From: Agrostemma githago
Lineage: Eukaryota; Streptophyta; Magnoliopsida; Caryophyllales; Caryophyllaceae
Assembly: GCA_958450325.1 (NCBI GenBank)
Contig: OY288256.1
Span: 49,928,953-49,992,952, forward strand
Direction of reading: 5' to 3'
DNA length: 64,000 nt
Shown here: positions 45,188 through 55,128 of the stretch, piece after piece
Position numbering within the stretch: the first letter of the stretch is position 1
Layout of the letters: each line of letters opens with the position of its first letter
Notes under the pieces: generated by a model
Told to the model about the DNA's origin: nothing
Databases searched by the model: none
Seen by the model: the letters and a program-made list of their open reading frames with translations, nothing else
Position numbers and translations under genes: made by a program

Positions 45188-46425
45188 CTGGGGCTCTAAA
45201 GGGGTTCCTACGTTAATGGATTCAGTTTTCTCAATTACCGGATCTCTGGATTCCCTTTGTTCGAGTTGTTCGATAAGATGCGGAGGCAGAGGTACGTGTT
45301 CGTCAGGCTTCTCAATGTCATTGCAAATAAAATTTTTGAATTTGAAAGAATTTTAAAAATAAGACAAGTCGTAAGCAGAACGGTTATCGTTATTATTGAT
45401 AGTAAACTTTGAAAATAGCTCGAAGAGAGCTGCCATATGATCGTTGGTCAGTGGCGGGATAGGGAGTGCTCTCGGGACAGACTCCGAGACTCCGACAGGT
45501 GTGACTAGAGGAAGAGGGGTTACAGACTCGATTCTAATACTGGACCCTCTAGACTTGGACTCAGACTCCGACTCTGACTACGACTCAGACTCGGACTCGG
45601 ACTCGGACTCGGTTTCTGGCATATCTCCTTCGCCGGTGGTCAGTTTGTAGACTCGACCCTAGCTGTTGGTCCACTAGATAGTCTTCCTCCAAGCCCTTTT
45701 TCGGTGTCAGCGCCGACTTCAGAGATCAGGTTGGTTGGATCGAACCTGTTACTGTGGAGGGTCAGGTTCACGAACTCTTCCTTGGGGGTCTGGATGGCCT
45801 TGTCTTCCCCAAATAAGAGCCCCAGCATGGGCTCGGCATTGTCAGCACCCTCCTTTAACTCGGCTTGGACGAGGACAAAAATGTCATATGGGATGAAATT
45901 GTATTCTCGAGCTAATTAGGCCTCGAGATTAGTGATGGTGGGCTGATAGAGGCCCACTTGAATTGCCCCTAATACTGGAGTAACGAAGTAATCAATCAAT
46001 CTTGTGCTGTAAGGGCCCAAGTAGGTACCCTTGATGATGTCGCAGGCCCTCTGGATGCTGGCCCAGACCACGTTCTCCGGGGTTAAAGCGTACCCTAGGC
46101 CGAATCGTGACTCCCCGTCATTTAGGACCTCGATGACCTTCCCAGCTGGAAGGTATGGTCTTGAAGTAGCCCCTGGTAGGTAGCCCAAGTTTTACAGCAT
46201 CAGATCGATGCTAGTGCTGAAATAGGGTCTAAAGAGATACTGCTCTTCGATCATTCCCAGGAAATCGAATCCTCGTGGGTCGGGCTGGCCCGCCGTGTTG
46301 CAGCTTGCTACGGATATAGGGGTGGCTTCGAGAGTGATGACATCGTCTTGTAGAGGCATCTTGACCTTCCTGTGGAGAGTGGAGGATATGGCTTTGACCG
46401 CGTGGATCCATGGTCTCCCGAGTAA

Positions 46426-47655
46426 CTAATTGAAAGATGAGGTGACATCAGTCACCTGAAATTCTAGCTCTTTTTCAATCGGGCCTGTTGTAATTGTTAA
46501 TTTAACGGCCCCAGCAACCGATTTCGGGCTTCCGTCAAAAGCCTGGATAGTTTGCGCTGTTGGGAGATAGTTGGCCTCGGTGATGTCGAGGGCCTTAGCA
46601 ACCCTTAGGGGAAGGACGTTTACAGCGGACCCGTCGTCAATTAGGGTCATCGGGAGATATTTGCCCCGGCATATCACCGTGACGTAGAGGGCCAAGTTGT
46701 GGGTGGCCCCGAATGGTGGTAAGTCAGACTCGGAGAAGGTGATGAGTGGGCCTTCTTCCTTGGATTTGCCCTTGAGATGGGGCATGATGGTGGCTACCAT
46801 TTCAGTTGGGGTAACCAGAGAGTCGACCTTGATTTGATCGAGAGCCTTAGTAAGCGCCTCCCGATGTGCTTGAGAACTAACCAAGAGCTTCCATATGGTG
46901 AGATCAACCTGAGCCCTCTTCAGCTGTTTGACTAGAGCCGTGTCGGTGCTTGGCTCCCCGGGGTTTGGTTCCGTCCTGGTAGGCTCGGTGACGGCTTTCG
47001 GGGAAGAAGGGTCGGTGGTGATGAGGTGACTGTCGGCCAAGGCTTTGGATTTAGCCTTCCGGACTTCTTCAGGGGTGATAGGGACAACTTCCCCTTTAGG
47101 TAGGTAAATGTCATCTTCGTCATCGAACCAAATCCCGTTAATTTGCGGGACGAAAGGAGAGATGAGATGAGAACAGTCGATTACGTCTCCGGTAAAGATG
47201 GCATGAGCGTTGAACGGATTTTCTTTGTTACACGGCTTGTCGCCGGGCATTGGTATTTTTCCGCTTTCGATTAGGTCCTGGATAAGATGTTTCAACTTCC
47301 AGCATTTCTTGGTATCGTGCCCATTACCCCGGTGATATTGGCAATAGGCCTGAATGTTGTAGCTCTTGGACCGCTTCTTGACCGGGACTTCCGGAGTTGG
47401 GCCTATCTGCTGGATCAGGCCCTTGGAAGATAGCCTTTGTAAGGCATAAGTATAGGTGGTCCCTATATCAATGAATTCCCGAGTTGGAGTATTCTTTTTG
47501 GATGAGGTATCTAGTAGATTAACCTCGTCGAAGATGCTGCAGGTTGCAGCTGCTGTTGCGGGCTTGCTGGCGGACGAGCTGGCCCCTTGATACCCTTTGG
47601 CATAGGCCTTAGTAAGGCTCTCTAACCTTAAATCGTCTTCAATTCTTGTACCCAC
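46426..47655 (-). pseudogene. B1 gag C-terminus and aspartic protease
   Basis: One 409-codon frame. It begins in late gag (MGTRIEDDLRLESLTKAYAKGYQG) and carries a CHHC knuckle CQYHRGNGHDTKKC (about 47305-47350). A linker follows, then a retropepsin-like domain with IDDGSAVNVLPLR (active-site D-D-G-S, about 46625-46650) and the stretch FQVTDVTSSFN. It stops at TAA 46426-46428, just before LLGRPWIHAVKA, which continues in frame beyond. The DDGS form is shared with B2, so it is normal for this family. Confidence 0.87.
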
Positions 47656-48375
47656 TTCGGTTAAGGTAGCAAAATTGGGTATGACGGCGTACCGGAGATA
47701 GACCCGGTAAGAGGGAGGAGATTCTTCACAAAGGCCTCCACTAGCACCTTTTCGTTGGGCTTATCGACCAACTTTACGCTCTCGGCCCTCCATCGTTGAA
47801 GGTATTTGGTGAAACCTTCCTTGGGCTCTTGGGCCATAACCTCCAGAGTACGCATTGTAGTCTGGATCTCGGTATTATCCGCGTAATTCCGAGCAAATCC
47901 CGTTGCCATCGTCCCAGGTCTTGTATTTCTTGGAATCGAGCCTGTAGTACCAGGCTTTTGGATGCTTCTCGAGGGAAGAAGCAAACAGATGCTTGAACAT
48001 GGTGGACTTCACTCCTTTGACCGCCATGAATTCTTTGAAGGCCCGGATGTGAAGTACTGGGTCTTCAGTCCCGTTGAACATTGGTAAGCCCGTAAGGTTG
48101 AGGTTAGCGGGCAATTCGTCAGTCAGGGGTGAATAGGCCCGGGCATTCTCTGTGTGGATGGTGTTGTTGGTCAACAAATGGACTTGTTCCTGCAGCTTGC
48201 GGACCGCGCCAGCCAACTCAGCTAAGGGTTTGGTGGTTTCAACACCACCACCGGGAGTTCCTTGTTCCACGGCGCTTACACGGGTGAGGAGATCTATCTT
48301 GTCTTCCCTCATTTTCATTAATTGGGTCTCTATTTTAGCGAACGAGGCTGTCAGCTCGTCTATGGATTCCTGCAT
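47656..48375 (-). pseudogene. B1 gag N-terminus and capsid core
   Basis: Start at ATG 48375: MQESIDELTASFAKIETQLMKM, a probable coiled coil of about 60 residues, then AGAVRKLQEQVHLL, LPMFNGTEDPVLHIRAFKEFM, KHLFASSLEKHPKAWYYRLDS. A frame change near 47880 leads to FARNYADNTEIQTTMRTLEVMAQEPKEGFTKYLQRWR (capsid C-terminal part) and a second near 47660 leads to the next gag segment. This is Tat-type gag. The 5' leader from 48376 to 49428 has no gene. Confidence 0.85.
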
Positions 48376-49428
48376 TTTCTGGCGTCTGGTTATCGGTGGC
48401 TTGTCTGTAAGAATACCGCGTAATCAGAAACGGATCCAGATCCTAGAATCAAACACTACATCCCGAGCAAGGAAAAGACTAGACGAGAAAACGACTTGAG
48501 ATTGACATCGTGAGTGGTGGGCCTTCTTTAGGATTCGGTTGAGTGGTCCTAGTCCTGTTCGAAAGAAGGTCCACGTGAGACATCCCCAGACTTTGGACTC
48601 GAATGTGTAGACGGGCCCTCCCTTGTAGGAGTATGTCCTACGTAGGTGGGCCATGCCTTAGTCGAAATAGGTAGACTGGGATAGGGGGGAAACCCGCGAT
48701 GTAAGATCGACGGAGTTTCGACGCTAGAGACTTCGACGACTTACGACACGACCCGACACTGCTAAATACGGAAAGTCCTAAGAAGAGGAAGGTTTTGAAA
48801 AAGGATTTTTTTTAGAAAACCCGAAAAATTCGGTGGAGGGCCCGATTTTTTCAAAAATAACGGAAAAGTGTATCGGGCCACAGTTTTGAAAGCTCGAAAA
48901 TATTTTCGAGTTTTGAAATGGGCAGAATACCGGCTAGAAAAAGGCTATTTGAGTAAAATGTTAAATGCTAAATTCGGTATACTTCCCGGGTTCTAAAATT
49001 GGATATGTTTTTAAAAAAAAAGATGCAATTTTGAAAATGATGGTTTTTGAAAACGACTTTAGAAACCAAGTGGCACATAGTCACGCAAGCATAGTAACGA
49101 CACCATGTATGCTCTTATACTAAGTCTCGGTCGGTCTAGATGGCTCTATACCAGTGCACATAGCCTTTTCGAGAAACGGGACGAACTTCCTAAGTCGAGT
49201 TGAGCTTAGAACATGCCGCGAAACCCATACGAATTAGCTATGAACACCTTTGACATATCCAATTTGGATTACATCAACAGTATAGTGGGACGTCGGTCAC
49301 CAGTACCGGCCCAGGAAAAGATGAGGTTATGCATGAACCGTAAAACTAAAACACGTATTGTACTAGTCAAACCATTTCTATTCAAGTCTCACCCTGAGGA
49401 TGCCGATAGTAAGTCACGCATCAGTTAA

Positions 49429-49446
49429 TCCCCAGCGGAGTCGCCA
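49429..49446 (-). promoter_or_regulatory. B1 primer binding site, tRNA-Arg type
   Basis: On minus TGGCGACTCCGCTGGGGA, three bases after the LTR end. It is complementary to the 3' end of a plant tRNA-Arg (acceptor GACTCC...GGAGTCGCCA), as I recall is reported for Ogre-type elements. It establishes the minus orientation of B1. Confidence 0.8.
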
Positions 49447-50186
49447 AATTGTGGACATGACATAGGTCCCCCCCGACGCGGCCACGCGCGGGTTTGGGGA
49501 GGCGAATAAATCTCCATATGAGATGGATCGAATTGAAATTTAAATCGAAGTGGAGTCGCCACCGAAATTTGTGGGAGTTCGGGCCCGTTCGTGTACAAAA
49601 TACGACCCATTCCGATCTCAGAGTTTATTGGGTTCGTCCCTTTGCATTTGATACCGATACCGACATTATCGGATACCGTGTATTGAATGCTCTCGTGCGC
49701 CAATGGTTTCGGACATCCGGAAACCGAGGTTCTAAGTAAGGGGTGAGGGTACGTGTTAGGTAGTTCACAAAGAACACCCAACCTCGCCCGCACATTAGCG
49801 GCCTCTACTAAGATATTGTTTGATTTTGAAATACGCGCGTTAGTAGTTCGATGAATGATATGCAAACAATATTTTCGACTAAACATGTGAATTATGTTTG
49901 ATCTACGTCGTTTAATGCATCTCTGAATTATGTCGAAGTTGTAATTAGCATACGAGGTTCGTTTTAGTACAATAAAACAAAACAACGAAAAATAAAATAC
50001 AAAGACATTGAACAAACGGGTTAGTAACGGTTTGTAAATCGAATAAACGATGTAAATATGATATGATGCATGGTTTTGAAAGGATGAATCACGTGATAGA
50101 CTTGACACGTGTTGACCGAAGTCATAAAAAATATTTATCGAGACTCAAAACGTACTGAAAGACTCGCTGTTTTGCTAAATCAGGAG

Positions 50187-50765
50187 CCACTCGTTCGAGT
50201 CATTGATGGACTCGATCGAGTGGTCTTCGAAAAGAGTTTCTGATTTGTTTTTTGGGATGCCACTCGATCGAGTCGGCTAGGCACTCGATCGAGTGCCCCC
50301 TGAATGGACTGCTGTCCGATTTGTTTGCTCTCGAAATTGTTTCTTTGATAATTTCGTTAAGTCGCGTAAAAATATAATACGATTTATACTCGACTTAAAT
50401 TTTCGACACTCGTTATATTCGACTATTGATTATGGACTCAATATCGAATATTCGGAGCAACTTTTTAGAAAAGATGTTTTGAAAATCGTTTTGAAAATCG
50501 AACTAAGAACAATGTAGATTCTCTCCACGTTGAAATCATCGTATTTCGTTTTTAGGACTATGTGACGATTATCTTAGCATCAACGAGATCAATTTAATTA
50601 ATATAGACACGATATTCGACTATAGAATCGATATCATATTTTAAGAATGACCGTTTTATATGAAAATTAGATAGTTGCGATAGTACTTGATATTAGAAAC
50701 GAGAAAAGTGAAAAAGAGTAAAAAAAAAACGTGACGATGACTCGAGGACGACGGCAACGACAAAA

Positions 50766-50810
<45 letters not shown>

Positions 50811-51366
50811 TAAAGAGAGAAAAGAGAAGACGGGATTTGAATTTACACCATCAACCTACATGCTTAGTATTCTCGGAACGGGGCTCGTCGGGATGTGGCT
50901 TAGACACGGGAGCGTCGAGTTAATGCGGGTGAGTTATGGTGGTTTCGACGTGTAAGGTGTATGGATGTCGGGTTAGAAGTGACCGGATCTTCGAGGTGTA
51001 ATCTCGGGTGTGTCGGATTGTATGTGTGCTGGATGTATTGATGTGTGTATCGATGTGAATGAATTGGTAATTGATGATTTGTGTGTGTGCAAGGGGTTCT
51101 ATTTATAGGAGAGCTTCCCGAACTTGACTAGAAGAGGTTGCCTTGCGTGGGTGAGAAGAAACACCGCTTTGGATAGGAAAAGCACGCAATTTGAGTGGAA
51201 ACAAGATTCCGTCTTTTGATGGAAGGGAAACCTCTTCCGGTTGGAAAAGAGGTCACTCGATCGAGTGGTGCATGTCATTCGATCGATTGCTCGGTCTAAT
51301 GCAGGTTTTTTGCGTCTTTTGTGAGCCTACTCGACCGAGTGGGCCTATCCACTCGATCGAGTGGGT
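50187..51366. repeat. CACTCGATCGAGTG palindrome clusters in B1 5' LTR
   Basis: Clusters at 50187-50300 and 51251-51366, each with four palindromes in two pairs, at the same places as in the 3' LTR. Point changes (ACTCGTTCGAGT, ATTCGATCGATT) have weakened single copies. Confidence 0.93.
50769..50806. repeat. (GA)n microsatellite in B1 5' LTR
   Basis: About 19 GA units within the LTR. The partner LTR has only a short gagaga stretch with interruptions, so the run expanded after insertion. Confidence 0.95.
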
Positions 51367-51782
51367 CTAGCTCGGGTAAAAGGCTCCTTTTAGAGATCAA
51401 ACTCTATCTCGGACGGATTTGTTATTATTTTTTGGGACTGATTTTTTGTAGTATTCGACTGCTAGTCGTATTTCCGATGTGGCGCAGCAGATATTTAAGC
51501 CTCGGAAACGTCTTTCACTGGGGTTTGACTCGGTCGCTAAAAGACGGTTTTGCCCTTGGTGCCGGTTTTGACCCAAATTAGTCTTATTTGACAGGAAACG
51601 ACCCACTAGGCCTGAATTTGAGGTCGGTTTCGTGAGATTTGTACTCCGCAAAAAGCCCAAGCCAAATGCCAATGATTTCGAGCCCATATTCGAGTACGTT
51701 AAAGCATGTTTACGTCCGATCATCATCGGGCGTTCTTTGGAAACTGCTATAGACACCTAACAGCCAAATGTGGGTGTCTACA

Positions 51783-51892
51783 CAAATTAAGCATCGATTG
51801 TACTTTGGATTTGGTTGATATATATACAGAGTATATTGTAATTAATGAAATCTAATTGTAAATTCGTTTCCGTTTTAATGAGGGTATCATGT
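51783..51892. other. Spacer between elements B1 and B2
   Basis: 110 bp of AT-rich non-element sequence, starting with the caaat target copy of B1 and ending catgt, the expected left target copy of B2. No gene is seen. Confidence 0.75.
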
Positions 51893-54473
51893 TGTGGACA
51901 TGACGTAGGCCCACCCCGACGCGGCCACGCGCGAGTTTGGGTAGGCGAATGCACCTCCATATGAGAATGGATCGAATTGAAATTTAAGTCGAAATGGAGT
52001 CGCCACCGAATTTTATGGTTATTCGGAACCGTTCGAGCCCACTCTATATCGCTATGGACCATACACAAAGTATGGCCCATTTCGGTTTTAGAGTTTATTG
52101 GGCTCGTCCCTTTGCATTGCGATACCGATACCATTTATATCGGTAATCGTGTAAAGAATGACTCTCGTGCGCCAACGGTTTCGGGCATCCGGAAACCGAG
52201 GTTCTGAGTAAGGGGTGAGGGTACGTGTTGGGAAGCCCACTAAGGACACCCAACCCCGCCCGCACTTGGCGGCCTCTACTAAGACATCGTTTGACTTTCT
52301 AATATGCGCGTTAGTGATTCGGTGAAATGATATGCAAACAGCGTTTTAGCTAAGCATGCGAATTGAATGTGAGCTACGTCATTTAATGCATCTAATTTAT
52401 TGTCGAAGTGATTTAGCATGCGAGGGTTCATTTATAAACGGTAAAACGAAAATATATAAAGCAAAGAAAAAATAAATCGATTACAAGTTACACGGGCGGA
52501 ATACAACCCGGAATTCACAATACGACGAACAATAAAACATAATAGCAAAAATATACAATCGAAATGGCAAGCAATAATTACAAACGGACCCGTGTATAAA
52601 CTAGACCGTGAGTTTGTGTAGATGGACGAACCTTAATTAATTACGCATTATATTGCATATTAATCAAAGGACGGAGGTTCGAGACCTAGGCGTGGTGCTA
52701 ACCCGATCTCGAACCTCGATGCCTTGTCCCGACTTATCACCTCGAGAAATGGAGTCTAAATTAATTATACGTCGGATACGACTAAAGAGTCGTCGACATA
52801 AAATTGATAGTGTGAGACGTCGATCAAAATCATTTATGTGTCGTGATATGTGTGAGTTTTGAAGAAGGGAGGGTCACGTGATTGTCTTTACACGTGATGA
52901 CTAGAGTCGTAAAAACACGAGGCTCGAAATGTGTGTTGAGGCTCTTGGTTTTCTGGGTTACAGGACCCACTCGACCGAGTCGTGGGCTGACTCGGTCGAG
53001 TGCGTCCTGGAAGACGCTACTATCCAGTTTTGTGGGTGCTACTCGATCGAGTAGCCTATGTACTCGGTCGAGTAGCCCCTGTACGAGTCGTGACTCGTTT
53101 ATTTTTTGGTTTAAAATCGATGATTGGCCAAATCAAATACAAATATCGCACGATTTGTATTTAACTTGGTTTCCGGTACTATAATCGTGTATGCATACGA
53201 TTATAATACCGTTATCGGAATTTTATAAAAACGTTATCGTTAGATTGAAATTTTGATTGGTGATGAAATTGTGTCCCTCTACGTCACGACATCACTATTA
53301 ATCCTTACGGATTGCATGATGTCGATTTTCGTGTCAACGGGTTCCATACCAATCTTAGAAATGGATGTATACGCGTTCAACTATGAATGATCGTGATCGT
53401 GTTAATAAACGAACCTTAAAAAAATGATCATCGTAGTCAAACGTGTTTGATCCGAGTTTTGAAATTATTATATATATTTACACGGTACATACAATATTAT
53501 GATAAAATGTACATAACGATAAATAAAATGCGAGAAGTAAAATGTTAGCGTTAGTAATGTCGTTACTACCGACTAGATATAATACTATAAACATGAATAT
53601 AAATATACATAAAAAACGAGAAAAAGGATGAAGAAGGAAAAGTCGGTGTTGAATTGTCACACCCTCAACCTACATGTTCTTGCTTCTCGGGATACGGTTC
53701 GTCAAACGGCGGCAATGGCACGGGAACGTCGAGATACGTAGGAGGAGTTGATGGTGTGTATGTACGGCTCGGTTTGTGTGGGATTTTTACGAGTTTGTGC
53801 TCTCGGAAAATTGGTGTAAGTGTGATGATGCCTAAGGGTTGAAATAGGGCTGAAATGTGTATGTAAATTGAGTGCAAAGTTGGCTGAAATTGAGGGTTGA
53901 AAAGTCGTGTAAAGGGTTGGAAAAACTTGTGTAATGCTTTAGGATTGACGGGTATTTATAGGGAACCCACGACACAGGGGCACTCGATCGAGTGGCCCTA
54001 GTGCACTCGGTCGAGTGCCCTAGCAAATGGACCTGGACCGGTTTTAAGAGGCTCCACTCGATCGAGTGGTTAATCCACTCGACCGAGTGGATCAATTAGG
54101 CTGCAAAATTTTAGGCTTGATTAGCCTTAAATTGATTTTAATTGATTTGGCTGATTTTGCTGATTTTGAACGTATCAGGTCGTTTTTTGTGTCGGGTTTG
54201 TCTTGACCGGGTTTTGACTCGGTCGCTAAAAGACGGGAATTATTTTTGGTGTCGGTTTTGACCCAAATTAGTCTTATTTTGCTCGGGACGACCCACTGGG
54301 CTTGAATTTGAGGTTAGTTTTGTGAGATTTGTATCCTGTTAAAAGCCCATGCCAGACATTACTGATTTCGAGCCCGTATGCGAGCGCGTTAGAGCACGTT
54401 AGCGTCCGATCATCATCGGGTGTTTTTTGGAAACTACCATAGACACCTGGCAGTCAAAATGCGGGTGTCTACA
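51893..54473 (-). mobile_element. B2 3' LTR
   Basis: 2,581 bp. In plus it starts TGTGGACATGACGTAGG and ends GCGGGTGTCTACA. The minus TATA (CTATAAATACC) is at about 53951-53962. Palindrome clusters are at 52967-53087 and 53979-54092. It is diverged from the B1 LTRs in its centre (52440-53640) but collinear with them and with the 7.3-9.7 kb copy. Confidence 0.92.
52967..54092. repeat. CACTCGATCGAGTG palindrome clusters in B2 3' LTR
   Basis: Clusters at 52967-53087 and 53979-54092, four palindromes each in two pairs. Clean examples are CCACTCGATCGAGTGG (54053-54068 region) and GGCACTCGATCGAGTGGCC. The second cluster ends just upstream (element orientation) of the TATA box. Confidence 0.93.
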
Positions 54474-54494
54474 GAGCCCCCACTCTGACTGAGG
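54474..54494 (-). promoter_or_regulatory. B2 polypurine tract
   Basis: On minus cctcagtcagagtgggggctc lies directly before the LTR start TGTAGACACC. The core is AGAGTGGGGG. The B1 counterpart is at 30835-30855. Confidence 0.75.
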
Positions 54495-55029
54495 CTTGGA
54501 CAAGGCGAAAGTCAGAGTAGCTACCAAGTCAATTAAGACCAGGTAGACTTCCGATCGGGTCGTTTATAGTCCATTAGACTCGCGTGAAGGGCTCGCCAGC
54601 CATAAGATAGAAATCATACCTGAGCTTGATGATGATACCTCCGTGGGGAATCGGACTTGTCGCGTAAGTCCTGGGTGCGCCTATATGTGGGCCCATCCCG
54701 TATCATTCCGGGGAAAATGCCGCCTCGGCCTTCCGCTGGGGAGATTTAGAGGGTTGCATGTCTCTGTTTGAGTCGTACCTGTATAAGTCACATAAAATGT
54801 ATGCAACACGTAGGTAGTAAAAATGACTCGCGCTGGGGAATAAAAATTTGGATGACTGAAAAATTTTGAAAAATTTTAGGATGTATATATATTTTTTGAA
54901 TTTTGACAGACTGCTCGGGATATCTAAATTCCTGTGTCTGTGGGGAAGAGTCATGGGTCGGGCCTGTATGTCTAGGCCCGTTTGGGCCAAGGAGGCACAG
55001 TTGCAAGGGATGCGCCAGGGTTTTGGTGT

Positions 55030-55037
55030 TATAAATA
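55030..55037 (+). promoter_or_regulatory. TATA box of the B2 antisense gene
   Basis: TATAAATA lies 99 bp upstream of ATG 55129, followed by a C/T-rich leader. It is conserved with the B1 copy (31351-31358). Confidence 0.65.
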
Positions 55038-55128
55038 CATCACCCTGGCTCCCTTTCTTTTGTCACAACTCTCAAAAGCCTCATCTTCTCCTCAAAAGAA
55101 AACTTTATCTCTCTCAAGAAATTTTATC

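Larger units (their letters stand above)
28498..51782 (-). mobile_element. Element B1: Tat (Retand/Ogre-like) retrotransposon with nested insertions
   Basis: The LTRs are at 28498-30834 (3') and 49450-51782 (5'), 2,337 and 2,333 bp. The identical 5-bp flanks caaat (28493-28497 and 51783-51787) show that both LTRs belong to one insertion. The total is 23,285 bp, or about 15.0 kb without the nested solo LTR. On the minus strand: PBS, gag, protease, RT, RNase H, second RNase H (split by the nested LTR), integrase. On the plus strand near the 3' LTR is the antisense gene. Stops, frameshifts and an RT active-site change make it dead. Confidence 0.93.
49450..51782 (-). mobile_element. B1 5' LTR
   Basis: In plus TGTGGACATGACATAGG...GGGTGTCTACA. 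The minus TATA (CTATAAATAGAACC) is at 51099-51108. Palindrome clusters lie at 50187-50300 and 51251-51366. A (GA)n run at 50769-50806 is expanded compared with the partner LTR (29838-29870). Confidence 0.93.

Noticed and set aside
45444..45650. Asp-Ser repeat protein on plus (also 60826-61038)
   Set aside because: It is a shadow of the Ser-Glu linker of the minus-strand polyprotein, so only the minus frame is homologous to pol.
29271..54092. CRISPR array-like reading of the repeated CACTCGATCGAGTG units
   Set aside because: The spacers are 6-10 bp or repetitive, units are palindromic and degenerate, no cas genes exist, and the host is a plant. They are palindrome clusters in LTRs and introns.
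54982..55128. Upstream in-frame ATG (54982) for the B2 antisense protein
   Set aside because: It precedes the TATA box at 55030. The ATG at 55129 is conserved with B1 and follows a suitable leader, so it is the better start.
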